Part shown: positions 51,231-59,275 of the stretch, one piece after another
Layout: each line of letters opens with the position of its first letter
How positions within the stretch are numbered: position 1 is the stretch's first letter
NCBI GenBank assembly: GCA_016707445.1
Contig: JADJHR010000019.1
Span: 186,001 to 250,000 of the forward strand
Source of the DNA: Rubrivivax sp.
GTDB lineage: Bacteria; Pseudomonadota; Gammaproteobacteria; Burkholderiales; Burkholderiaceae_C
Length of the DNA: 64,000 nucleotides
Reading direction: 5' to 3'
Position numbers and translations under genes: made by a program
Notes under the pieces: model-generated
Database searches by the model: none
What the model was told of the DNA's origin: nothing
What the model saw: only the letters and a program-made list of their open reading frames with translations

Positions 51231-51799
51231 TTCGCGAATGGCTTCAGCGCGGCTGGCGTGCCCTGGTGGCACCGCGCATGCTGTACGGCTGGCGCGATGT
51301 CGGCGGCCGCTGGCTGGCGCACACGCGCATCAGCAATGCCACGCGGGTCGAGTCGCCCGAGCAGCTGCACATCGGCGACCATGTCTACGTCGGCCCTTTC
51401 AACCTGCTCGACGCTTCGGGCGGCCTGCACATCGGCGAAGGTGTGCAGGTGACCACGCATTGCGCGCTGCTCACGCATTCCAGCCACCAGGCGCTTCGCC
51501 TGGCCGGGCGGGCCTACTGGGGCGACGCCGATCCCCCGGGCTTTGTGCGCCGGCCGACGCACATCGGGGCCTATACCTTCGTCGGGCCGCACAGCGTGGT
51601 GGCACCGGGCAGCCGCATCGGCCGTGGCGTGATCGTCAGGGCCTACAGCTATGTCGACGGTGATGTGCCCGACTTTGCCGTCGTCGGTGGCCAGCCTGCT
51701 GCGGTGCTGGGTGACACGCGCGACCACGATCGGGTCTGGCTCGAAGCGCATCCGGCCGAGCGCGCGCATTACGACGCCTGGGTGCGTGACCGGTCCTGA
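51227..51799 (+). CDS. Hexapeptide-repeat acyltransferase (WbbJ-like)
   Basis: 190 residues from a TTG start at 51227 that overlaps the flippase stop by 4 bp; a GGAGG at 51216-51220 supports it. The core is a left-handed beta-helix: LHIGDHVYVGPFNLLDASGG, THIGAYTFVGPHSVVAPGSR, IGRGVIVRAYSYVDGDVPD. Family members acetylate sugars of O-antigen or capsule. It could serve as the acetyltransferase of the diamino-sugar pathway or decorate the repeat unit. Confidence 0.85.
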   Translation: MIREWLQRGWRALVAPRMLYGWRDVGGRWLAHTRISNATRVESPEQLHIGDHVYVGPFNLLDASGGLHIGEGVQVTTHCALLTHSSHQALRLAGRAYWGDADPPGFVRRPTHIGAYTFVGPHSVVAPGSRIGRGVIVRAYSYVDGDVPDFAVVGGQPAAVLGDTRDHDRVWLEAHPAERAHYDAWVRDRS

Positions 51800-51805
51800 T
51801 CCGCG

Positions 51806-52879
51806 ATGCGTCTGGTGCTGATCGGTGACGGTGAAAGCCCGCACCTGCTGAAATGGGCGCGGGCGCTGGCAGCGGTGCCGGGTCTCGAACTGTGGGCGGC
51901 GTCGAGCCGGGGCTTTGCGCCGGGCTTCGACGCCGTGCTGGCGGCCGATCGGCGCCTGGCGCTGAACACCCGTCCTGATGTCGCGGGCGGCAACCTGGCC
52001 TTGCTGTGGCAGCTGCCGCGACTGGCGCGCTGGCTGCGCCGATTGCAGCCGGACTGGCTGAATGCGCACTACCTGACGTCGCACGGCACGCTGGCCTGGC
52101 TGGCGCAGCGATTGTTTCGGGTGCCCGGGAAACTGGTAGGGTCGGCCTGGGGCAGCGACATCCTGGTCACCCCGACGAAGGGTGTGTTCTGGCGCTGGCT
52201 GACGACGCGGGTGCTGCGTGCTTGCGCGTTCATCACCAGCGACTCGCAGGTGATGGCGTCTCGCATGCGCGATCTCGGCGCCCGCGACGTGATGGTGTTC
52301 CCGTTTGGCCTGGACGCACTGCCGCCGGCTGCAACGACGAAAGATCGGGACCTGGTCTTCGCCAACCGCGGGCTGGAACCGATCTACGACCCCGAGCGGG
52401 TGCTGCAGGTGTTTGCGGGGCTGGCCCGCCAACGGCCGTCGCTGCGCCTGGTGATGGCCAACGATGGGACGATGCGCAGCGCGCTGCAGGCCAGGGTGCA
52501 ACAGTCGGGCCTGGCCGGGTCGGTGCGTTTCGTCGGCCGGCTCGACGGCGATGCACAAGCGCAGCTGTACGACCAGGCACAGTGGTACCTGTCGCTGCCG
52601 CGCAGTGATTCGGTGTCGGTGTCGGTGCTTGAAGCCATGGCCCACGGTTGTGTGCCCATCCTGTCCGATCTGCCGGCCAACCGCGAATTGGTACGCGATG
52701 GCGACAACGGCCTGATCCTGCCCGACGGCGCGCTGGCGCAGGCGGTCGACATGGATCGCTTGCTGCAACGTGCCCGGACGATCGCCGACGACAATCGCGC
52801 CTGGGTGCGCCGGCATGCGCTGTTCGCTCCGGCCGTGGCGGCCTTTGTCGATCGGCTTCGTGCGTTTCCGTCGCGATGA
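51806..52879 (+). CDS. Glycosyltransferase family 4
   Basis: 357 residues. GT-B fold with a Rossmann N-half (LVLIGDGESPHLLKWARALA) and, in the C-half, FVGRLDGDAQAQLYDQAQWYLSLPRSDSVSVSVLEAMAHGCVPI, where the second Glu of the EX7E signature lies in VSVLEAMAHG. It transfers a sugar from a nucleotide donor at the cytoplasmic face. The HX5 segment AHYLTSHGTLAWLA may face the acceptor. It precedes another GT4 gene by an ATGA overlap. Confidence 0.88.
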   Translation: MRLVLIGDGESPHLLKWARALAAVPGLELWAASSRGFAPGFDAVLAADRRLALNTRPDVAGGNLALLWQLPRLARWLRRLQPDWLNAHYLTSHGTLAWLAQRLFRVPGKLVGSAWGSDILVTPTKGVFWRWLTTRVLRACAFITSDSQVMASRMRDLGARDVMVFPFGLDALPPAATTKDRDLVFANRGLEPIYDPERVLQVFAGLARQRPSLRLVMANDGTMRSALQARVQQSGLAGSVRFVGRLDGDAQAQLYDQAQWYLSLPRSDSVSVSVLEAMAHGCVPILSDLPANRELVRDGDNGLILPDGALAQAVDMDRLLQRARTIADDNRAWVRRHALFAPAVAAFVDRLRAFPSR

Positions 52880-54099
52880 ACATCCTGTACCTGAACCACT
52901 ACGCCGGCAGCCCCGCGCTGGGCATGGAATACCGGCCCTACTACCTGGCGCGCGAATGGGTGCGTGCAGGTCACCGGGTACAGATGGTGGCCGCCGATCA
53001 TTCGCACGTCCGCACGCGCCAGCCGCGCGCCGGTGATGAACTCATCGACGGCATCGTCTACCACTGGGTGGCCACGCCGCCCTACCGGGGCAACGGGCCG
53101 CAACGGGCGCGCAACATTGCGGTTTTCCTGTCACGTGTGTGGCGCGACACGCCGCGGCTGCTGCAGCGTTTCAGGCCCGATGTGGTGATCGCGTCCAGCA
53201 CCTACCCGATGGACATCTGGGTGGCGCGGCGCCTGGCCCGGCACAGCGGCGCCCGGCTGGTCTACGAGGTGCACGACCTGTGGCCGCTGTCGCCGCGCGA
53301 GCTGTTCGGCATGTCGCGCTGGCACCCCTTCATCCTGCTGTGTCAGGCGGCCGAAGACAGTGCCTACCGTGACGCCGACGTGGTGGTGTCGATGCTGCCC
53401 AAGGTGCACGCCCACATGGCCGCGCGCGGGCTCGACCTGCGCAAGCTGGTGATCGTGCCCAACGGCATCACGCTCGACGAATGGCAGGGCGACGCCGAGC
53501 CGCTGGGCCCGGCGATGCAGGCGGCCTTGCTGGCGCCGCGAGTGGCCGGCCGCACGCTGGTCGGCTATGCCGGATCGCACGGCATGCCCAACGCGCTGGA
53601 CGTGCTGCTCGACGCTGCGGCGCTGCTGCAGGCCGAGCCGCTGCACTTCGTGCTGGTCGGTGACGGCCATGAGAAGCAACGTCTGGCCGCGCGCGTGCAG
53701 GCCGAGGGGCTGCACAACGTGACGCTGCTGCCGGCCATTCCGAAGGCGCAGATCCCGTCGTTTCTGGCCGCGATCGACATTGCCTACATCGGCTGGCAAC
53801 GTGTGCCGCTGTACCGTTTCGGCATCGCACCGAACAAACTGATGGACTACATGATGGCCGGCTGCGCCGTGCTGCATTCGGTCGAGGCCGGCAACGACCC
53901 CGTTGCCGAAGCAGCCTGCGGCCTGACGGTGCCGCCCGAAGACCCGGCTGCGGTGGCCGCCGGACTGCGGCAGCTGGCGGCCCTGCCTGCCAGCGAGCGC
54001 CGGGCGATGGGCGAGCGTGGCCGCCAGTTCGTGCTCAGCCACCACACTTACCCGGTGCTGGCGCAGCGTTTCCTGCAGGCCATGGCGGCGTCGGCATGA
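52876..54099 (+). CDS. Glycosyltransferase family 4 (WbuB-like)
   Basis: 407 residues from ATG 52876. The N-terminal domain opens with ILYLNHYAGSPALGMEYRPY, resembling WbuB/WcaI-type enzymes, and contains LVYEVHDLWPLSPRELFG. The C-terminal donor-binding domain has VGYAGSHGMPNALDVLLDAA and YRFGIAPNKLMDYMMAGCAVLHS. WbuB-type enzymes add N-acetylated amino sugars such as FucNAc. Second glycosyltransferase of the repeat-unit set. Confidence 0.88.
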   Translation: MNILYLNHYAGSPALGMEYRPYYLAREWVRAGHRVQMVAADHSHVRTRQPRAGDELIDGIVYHWVATPPYRGNGPQRARNIAVFLSRVWRDTPRLLQRFRPDVVIASSTYPMDIWVARRLARHSGARLVYEVHDLWPLSPRELFGMSRWHPFILLCQAAEDSAYRDADVVVSMLPKVHAHMAARGLDLRKLVIVPNGITLDEWQGDAEPLGPAMQAALLAPRVAGRTLVGYAGSHGMPNALDVLLDAAALLQAEPLHFVLVGDGHEKQRLAARVQAEGLHNVTLLPAIPKAQIPSFLAAIDIAYIGWQRVPLYRFGIAPNKLMDYMMAGCAVLHSVEAGNDPVAEAACGLTVPPEDPAAVAAGLRQLAALPASERRAMGERGRQFVLSHHTYPVLAQRFLQAMAASA

Positions 54100-54782
54100 C
54101 CGAACCCGAGGCCGTGGCCGAGCGTTTCGCGCGTCGCCGGGCCTGCGATCGTTACAGCCCGCTGCGGCCCGAGGTGAGGCGGCTGCTGCAGGAGCGCCAG
54201 CGCGCGCTGCTGGCGCTGATGGCAGGTGCCGGCATCGACCGCGTCGACACCCTGCGCCTGGTCGAGGTCGGCTGCGGCAGCGGCGGCAACCTGCTCGAAA
54301 TGCTGAGCCTGGGCTTTGAGCCCGCCAACCTGCAAGGCATCGAGCTGCTGCCCGAGCGCTTCGAGCAGGCGCGCGCCCGCCTGCCCGCCGCGCTGCGCCT
54401 GATCCAGGGTGACGCAGCGCGGGCCGACATCGCGCCGGCCAGCCTGGACCTGGTGCTGCAGTGCACGGTGTTCTCGTCACTGCTCGACGACACATTCCAG
54501 CAGCAGCTGGCCGACGCGATGTGGCGCTGGCTGCGGCCGGGCGGGGCGGTGATCTGGTACGACTTCACGGTCGATAATCCGCGCAACCGCGATGTGCGCG
54601 GGGTGCCACTGGCGCGTGTGCGGCAGTTGTTCCCCCAGGGCCGGGTGAAGTCGCGGCGCGTCACGCTGGCGCCGCCGCTGGCACGCGCGGCCTGCCGTGT
54701 GCACCCCGGGCTGCACGATGCGTTGAACCTACTACCCTTGCTGCGCACCCATGTCCTGGCCTGGGTGTCCAAACCCCTATGA
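54096..54782 (+). CDS. Class I SAM-dependent methyltransferase
   Basis: 228 residues, overlapping the previous gene by 4 bp. Motif I is LVEVGCGSGGNLLEML; the acidic loop IELLPERFEQARAR, the LIQGDAARADIAPASLDLVLQ region and WLRPGGAVIWYDF follow in the usual order. It likely methylates a sugar hydroxyl or lipid-linked intermediate in the glycan locus. The C-terminal half (LAPPLARAACRVHPGLHDAL) is unlike well-known families, so substrate is open. Confidence 0.86.
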   Translation: MTEPEAVAERFARRRACDRYSPLRPEVRRLLQERQRALLALMAGAGIDRVDTLRLVEVGCGSGGNLLEMLSLGFEPANLQGIELLPERFEQARARLPAALRLIQGDAARADIAPASLDLVLQCTVFSSLLDDTFQQQLADAMWRWLRPGGAVIWYDFTVDNPRNRDVRGVPLARVRQLFPQGRVKSRRVTLAPPLARAACRVHPGLHDALNLLPLLRTHVLAWVSKPL

Positions 54783-55948
54783 GCACCCAGCCCCAAGCCT
54801 TTCTGCCCTATGCCCTGCCCGAGATCGGCGAGGAAGAGATCACCGAAGTCGTCGACGCCCTGCGTTCGGGCTGGATCACCACCGGCCCCAAGGCGCGTCA
54901 GTTCGAGCACGACTTCAGCGCATTCCTGGGTGATTCGTCGCTGCATTCTCTGGCCGTCAACTCGGCCACTGCTGGCTTGCACCTGGCGCTGGAGGGGTTG
55001 GGTGTCGGCCCCGGGGACGAGGTCATCACCACCACCCACACCTTCACCGCCACCGCCGAGGTCGTGCGCTACCTGGGCGCCGACGTCAGGCTGGTCGACA
55101 TCGACCCGGCCACGCTGTGCATCGACCCGAAGCTGGTCGAAGCCGCAATCACGCCCCGCACCAAGGCGATCATGCCGGTGCATTACGCCGGCCTGGCTGC
55201 CGACATGCCGGCGATCCTGGCGATCGCGCAGCGCCACGGCCTGAAGGTGGTGGAAGACGCCGCCCATGCGCTGCCCAGTACCCAGGGCGGCCGCCTGATC
55301 GGCACCCTGGACAGTGACGCCACGGTGTTCAGCTTCTATGCCAACAAGACCATGACCACCGGTGAAGGCGGCATGCTGGTCACGCGCGACGCCGAACTGG
55401 CGCAGCGCGCCCGCGTGATGCGCCTGCACGGCATGAACCGCGACGCCTTCGACCGCTTCACCGCCAAGGTGCCGAGCTGGTACTACGAGGTGGTGGCGCC
55501 GGGCTTCAAGTACAACCTGACCGACATCGCCGCGGCGATGGGTCTGCACCAGCTGAAGAAGGTGCGCGCCTTCCAGCAACGGCGCGCGGCGATCGCTGCG
55601 CGCTTCGACATGGCCTTTGCCGGCTTGCCGCTGATCACGCCGCCGGGGCCGGCGGCAGGCGACCTGCACGCCTGGCACCTCTACGCGCTGCGCCTGGGCA
55701 AGGATGCCGCCATCACGCGTGACCGTTTCATCGAGTCGCTGTTCGAGCAGGGCATCGGCTGCAGCGTGCACTACATCCCGCTGCACCTGCATCCGTATTG
55801 GCGCGACCGCTACCAGCTGCAGGCCGCGCAGTTCCCGCACAGCCAGCTGGCCTACGAACGCCTGATCAGCCTGCCGATCTACACGCGCATGAGCGACGCT
55901 GACGTCGACCGCGTGATCGCAGCCGTGCGCCGCGCTTTGGGTGGCTGA
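54779..55948 (+). CDS. DegT/DnrJ/EryC1/StrS aminotransferase (PglE-like)
   Basis: 389 residues; overlaps the methyltransferase stop by 4 bp. The PLP Lys lies in FYANKTMTTGEGGM, the form seen in 4-amino sugar aminotransferases, and KVVEDAAHALPS holds the partner Asp. It starts LPYALPEIGEEEITEVVDAL. A 4-keto-6-deoxy sugar made by the dehydratase encoded two genes later is a natural substrate, giving a 4-amino sugar; this would be the second aminotransferase of the locus, distinct from WbpE. Confidence 0.9.
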   Translation: MSTQPQAFLPYALPEIGEEEITEVVDALRSGWITTGPKARQFEHDFSAFLGDSSLHSLAVNSATAGLHLALEGLGVGPGDEVITTTHTFTATAEVVRYLGADVRLVDIDPATLCIDPKLVEAAITPRTKAIMPVHYAGLAADMPAILAIAQRHGLKVVEDAAHALPSTQGGRLIGTLDSDATVFSFYANKTMTTGEGGMLVTRDAELAQRARVMRLHGMNRDAFDRFTAKVPSWYYEVVAPGFKYNLTDIAAAMGLHQLKKVRAFQQRRAAIAARFDMAFAGLPLITPPGPAAGDLHAWHLYALRLGKDAAITRDRFIESLFEQGIGCSVHYIPLHLHPYWRDRYQLQAAQFPHSQLAYERLISLPIYTRMSDADVDRVIAAVRRALGG

Positions 55949-55963
55949 CGGTACCCACTGCCC

Positions 55964-56563
55964 ATGGCCAAGCGCCTGTTCGACCTGCTTGGCGCGACGC
56001 TGGCCCTGGCCCTGCTGGCATCGCCGATGCTGTTGGTGGCCCTGCTGATCAAAGTCGATGGACCGGGCCCGGTTTTCTTCCGTCAGGACAGGGTGGGGCG
56101 CTTCGGCCGCGTGTTTCGCATCCACAAGTTCCGCACCATGGTGGCTGACGCGCCGCAGCGCGGCCCGGCGCTGACCGTCGGCGCCGACCCGCGCATCACG
56201 CGCAGCGGCCAATGGCTGCGCCGCACGCGGCTGGACGAACTGCCGCAGCTGATCGACGTGTTGCTAGGGCACATGAGCCTGGTCGGCCCGCGGCCGGAAG
56301 TACCGAAGTACGTTGAACATTACCCGCCTGCGTTGCGCGATCGAGCGCTGGCCGTGCGCCCGGGCATCACCGATCCGTCGTCGCTGGCCTTCCTGGATGA
56401 GGCCGAGTTGCTGGCTGCGGCGGCCGACCCCGAGCGCGAATACATCGAGCACATCCTGCCGCGCAAGCTGCAGGCCGCGGCTGACTACGCGGCCAGTGCC
56501 AGCCTGTGGACCGACCTGCAGGTCATCGCGCGCACATTGCGGTTGCTGGTGGCCCGTGGCTGA
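55964..56563 (+). CDS. Undecaprenyl-phosphate sugar phosphotransferase (PglC-like)
   Basis: 199 residues, a short bacterial sugar transferase (PglC size, lacking the large N-terminal membrane part of WcaJ). A re-entrant hydrophobic helix LFDLLGATLALALLASPMLLVALLI starts it; then VFFRQDRVGRFGRVFRIHKFRTM, the Asp-Glu catalytic pair in TRLDELPQLIDVL and LVGPRPEVPKYV. It moves a sugar 1-phosphate from UDP-sugar to undecaprenyl phosphate, beginning glycan assembly. A diacetamido-sugar donor is suggested by the neighbours. Confidence 0.9.
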   Translation: MAKRLFDLLGATLALALLASPMLLVALLIKVDGPGPVFFRQDRVGRFGRVFRIHKFRTMVADAPQRGPALTVGADPRITRSGQWLRRTRLDELPQLIDVLLGHMSLVGPRPEVPKYVEHYPPALRDRALAVRPGITDPSSLAFLDEAELLAAAADPEREYIEHILPRKLQAAADYAASASLWTDLQVIARTLRLLVARG

Positions 56564-58442
56564 GCCTGACAGCGGCAGTAGGCGCACGGTCTGGCATCGG
56601 CTGGAGTCGCTGCTGGCACGGCTGCGGCCGCACCGCGTGCCGCTCTCGCTGGCCATCGACGCGATGGTCATTGTGCTGGCCTGGAACGTCACCTATCTGT
56701 TTCGCCTGGGCTTCGAACGCTGGATCAGCGCCCGCCCGGGTTACGACGGCCTGGTGCTGGTGGGCGTGGTCACCGGCTACCTGCTGGCGTTGGCATGGTT
56801 GCGGCTGCCTTTCAGTCTGTGGCGTTTTTCCGGCTTTGGCGAGATCAAGCGCTTGACCATCGCTTGTGCGCTGGCCGGCCTGGTGGCCGCGGCCGTGGTG
56901 ATGGGGTTGGGCTTGCGCAAGGTGCCGCGCGCGGTGCTGGCGCTGCACCCGGTGGTGGCGCTGATGGGGCTGGCGCTGGTGCGCATCGCGTACCGCATGG
57001 TCTATGAACATGCACGCGCCCGCATCACGGGCAGCGACAAGGACGCACGGCGCGCCATCGTGATGGGTGCCGGCGCCGCCGGCCGCATGCTGCTGGCCGG
57101 CATCCACGAACAGGGCTGGACCGTGCTCGGGCTGCTCGACGACGACCCGGCCAAGCGCCGCACGCGCATCGGCTCGGCGCTGGTGCTGGGGCCACTCGAT
57201 GCCATTCGCGATAAGGCGCTGCGCGGCACCGCCACCCATGTCATCGTGGCCATGCCCGGTGCCACGCCCGACGAGCGCCGTCGTGCCCTGGATCTGGCCG
57301 GCGGCACGGGCTTGCCGGTCTTGACCGTGCCCACCGTCGACGAACTGCGCGAAGGCAAGAGCCGCATCGAACGCCTGCGCGACATCGAAGCCGAAGACCT
57401 GCTGGGCCGCGCGCCGGTGCAGCTGGACGAAGCCGGCATCGGCGAGACGCTGGGCGGCAAGGTGGTGCTGATCACCGGTGCCGGCGGCAGCATCGGCAGC
57501 GAACTGTGCCGCCAGGTGGCACGCTACCGGCCGGCGCGGCTGGTGCTGTTCGAGCAGAGCGAGTTCAACCTCTACACCATCGAACAAGAGCTGAGCGAAA
57601 GCCAGCCCGGTCTGGAACTGGTGCGCCTGATCGGCGACGTGAAAGACCTGCCGCAGCTGCGCGCGTGCTTCGCCGCCTGGCGGCCGCAGGTGGTGTTTCA
57701 CGCCGCCGCCTACAAACACGTGCCGTTGATGGAAGACCACAACGCCTGGGCGGCACTGCGCAACAACACCCTGGGCACCTGGCAGGCCGGGCTGGCCGCG
57801 GCCGAGCAGGGTGTCGAACGCTTCGTGCTGATCAGTACCGACAAGGCCGTCAATCCGACCAATGTGATGGGGGCCAGCAAACGCGCCGCCGAGCTGGCGC
57901 TGTCTGGATTGGCGGCAGCGCACCCGGGCACACGTTTCATGGCGGTGCGCTTCGGCAACGTGCTGGGCAGCAGCGGCAGCGTGATCCCGAAGTTCAAGGA
58001 GCAGATCGCGCGCGGCGGCCCGGTCACCGTCACGCACCCGGACATCATCCGCTACTTCATGACCATCCCCGAGGCCGCGCGCCTGGTGCTGCAGGCTGCC
58101 GCCATCGGCGACAGCGGTCAGGTACTGGTGCTGGACATGGGCGAGCCTGTCCGCATCGTCGACCTCGCGCGCGACCTGATCCGCATGGCCGGCCACACGC
58201 TGGACGAGATCCCGATCGTCTTCTCGGGTCTGCGGCCGGGCGAGAAGCTGTTCGAAGAGCTGCTGGCCGACGGTGACCGCACCTTGCCGACCTCGATCGA
58301 GCGGCTGCGCATTGCCTTGCTCGACGCGCGTGCCGTGCCGGTCGACGCCTTGCTGCGCCTGGCCGAACGGCCGGGCGGCGCGACGGACAACGAGGTGCGG
58401 GTCGCGCTGGCGCAGGTGGTGCCGGAATACCGGCGGATTTGA
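56556..58442 (+). CDS. wbpM: UDP-GlcNAc C4-C6 dehydratase (WbpM/PglF/CapD family)
   Basis: 628 residues from a GTG at 56556 overlapping the previous stop by 8 bp. Four or so N-terminal membrane helices, a CoA-binding-like Rossmann segment (IVMGAGAAGRMLLAGIHEQG), then the extended SDR domain: NAD motif LITGAGGSIGSELCRQ and active site STDKAVNPTNVMGASKRAAE with the MxxxK pair that replaces YxxxK in WbpM. It dehydrates UDP-GlcNAc to the 4-keto-6-deoxy sugar. Last gene of the glycan operon, converging with the Crp-like gene. Confidence 0.94.
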   Translation: MAEPDSGSRRTVWHRLESLLARLRPHRVPLSLAIDAMVIVLAWNVTYLFRLGFERWISARPGYDGLVLVGVVTGYLLALAWLRLPFSLWRFSGFGEIKRLTIACALAGLVAAAVVMGLGLRKVPRAVLALHPVVALMGLALVRIAYRMVYEHARARITGSDKDARRAIVMGAGAAGRMLLAGIHEQGWTVLGLLDDDPAKRRTRIGSALVLGPLDAIRDKALRGTATHVIVAMPGATPDERRRALDLAGGTGLPVLTVPTVDELREGKSRIERLRDIEAEDLLGRAPVQLDEAGIGETLGGKVVLITGAGGSIGSELCRQVARYRPARLVLFEQSEFNLYTIEQELSESQPGLELVRLIGDVKDLPQLRACFAAWRPQVVFHAAAYKHVPLMEDHNAWAALRNNTLGTWQAGLAAAEQGVERFVLISTDKAVNPTNVMGASKRAAELALSGLAAAHPGTRFMAVRFGNVLGSSGSVIPKFKEQIARGGPVTVTHPDIIRYFMTIPEAARLVLQAAAIGDSGQVLVLDMGEPVRIVDLARDLIRMAGHTLDEIPIVFSGLRPGEKLFEELLADGDRTLPTSIERLRIALLDARAVPVDALLRLAERPGGATDNEVRVALAQVVPEYRRI

Positions 58443-58448
58443 CCCGTT

Positions 58449-59147
58449 TCAGGTCTTGCCGGGTGCCAGGGTGCCGTCGGCGCCCTGTTTGAGCGCGTCG
58501 GGCTCTTGCACCACCAGCTCGGCGCCGGCGCGTGCCACCACCTTCCTCACCTGCAGAAACTGCAGCGTGCGCGTCACGGTCTCGCGGCTGGTGTTGACCA
58601 TGATCGCGATTTCCTGGTGGGTTGGCGGCAGCTGGATCACGACCCGGCCCTTGCCATCTGACTGTGCCAGCAGGCTGAGCTGGGCGCACACGCGCTGGAA
58701 CGAGCTGGGCAGGGCCAGCACCGACCGCTGGCGTGCCGAGCGCCGCAAGCGGTCGGCCAGCCGCCGTGCCACTGCTTCGCTGGCCGACGGGGTCGAGAAC
58801 ATCAGCTCACGCGCGCGGTCGCGGTCGAGCAGGGTCACCCGGGACGGCGCCACCGCGATCACGTATTCAGGCGCCGGTTGGCCGTCGATCACCGCCAGTT
58901 CGCCAAAGAAGTCGCCCTCGTCGATGAATTCGATGCCGACCTCACGGCCATCGAGCGTGAAATCAACGGTCTGCAGCCGGCCCTCGATCAGAAAGCCCAG
59001 GCCGGCAGCAGCATCGCCGCGCTGAATCACGACTTCTCGACGCTCGGCTCGCCGTTCCGACATCACGCGCGACAATTCGGCCAGGCGGGTTGCAGGCAGG
59101 CTGTCGAACAGTCGCAGACCCTGCAGGATCGGGATCAGGATGGGCAT
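58449..59147 (-). CDS. Crp/Fnr family transcriptional regulator
   Basis: 232 residues from ATG 59147. The N-terminal cyclic-nucleotide-binding jelly roll is seen in VVIQRGDAAAGLGFLIEGRL, VGIEFIDEGDFFGELAVIDG and YVIAVAPSRVTLLDRD; the C-terminal winged helix has THQEIAIMVNTSRETVTRTL. The FGE+L segment is like the cNMP-binding phosphate cassette (FGELAxxxxxPR), but the Arg that binds the cyclic phosphate is not clear (it reads DGQPAPEY), so the effector is uncertain. No FNR-type cysteine cluster. It is divergent from the FecR operon. Confidence 0.9.
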   Translation of the reverse strand: MPILIPILQGLRLFDSLPATRLAELSRVMSERRAERREVVIQRGDAAAGLGFLIEGRLQTVDFTLDGREVGIEFIDEGDFFGELAVIDGQPAPEYVIAVAPSRVTLLDRDRARELMFSTPSASEAVARRLADRLRRSARQRSVLALPSSFQRVCAQLSLLAQSDGKGRVVIQLPPTHQEIAIMVNTSRETVTRTLQFLQVRKVVARAGAELVVQEPDALKQGADGTLAPGKT

Positions 59148-59275
59148 CGGGGCACGGACTGTGCACGGCACAAAGCGAAGGGGCATGTGATGCACGACAC
59201 AAACGGGTATACCCGTGCAGGTGCACCATGCACAATTCCAGCCCCAGCTTTTTGGGTTCATGCAGGAGAGACCAG
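59148..59275. promoter_or_regulatory. Intergenic region with repeated TGCAC/GTGCA half-sites
   Basis: The 128 bp between the Crp-like gene and the FecR gene contain several dyads: tgtgcacggcaca near 59159, tgtgatgcacgacaca near 59187, the palindrome gggtataccc near 59206 and gtgcaggtgcaccatgcac near 59214. Repeated TGCAC/GTGCA words on both strands suggest operators for a dimeric regulator, most simply the divergent Crp-like protein. Confidence 0.4.

Noticed and set aside
51227..51799. Start of the acyltransferase further upstream inside the flippase gene
   Set aside because: The frame is open upstream, but GGAGG 6 nt before TTG 51227 and the beta-helix family length favour the short form.
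59180..59205. tgtgatgcacgacaca as a classic CRP site
   Set aside because: The right half (acaca) departs from TCACA; kept only as a weak dyad in the intergenic region.
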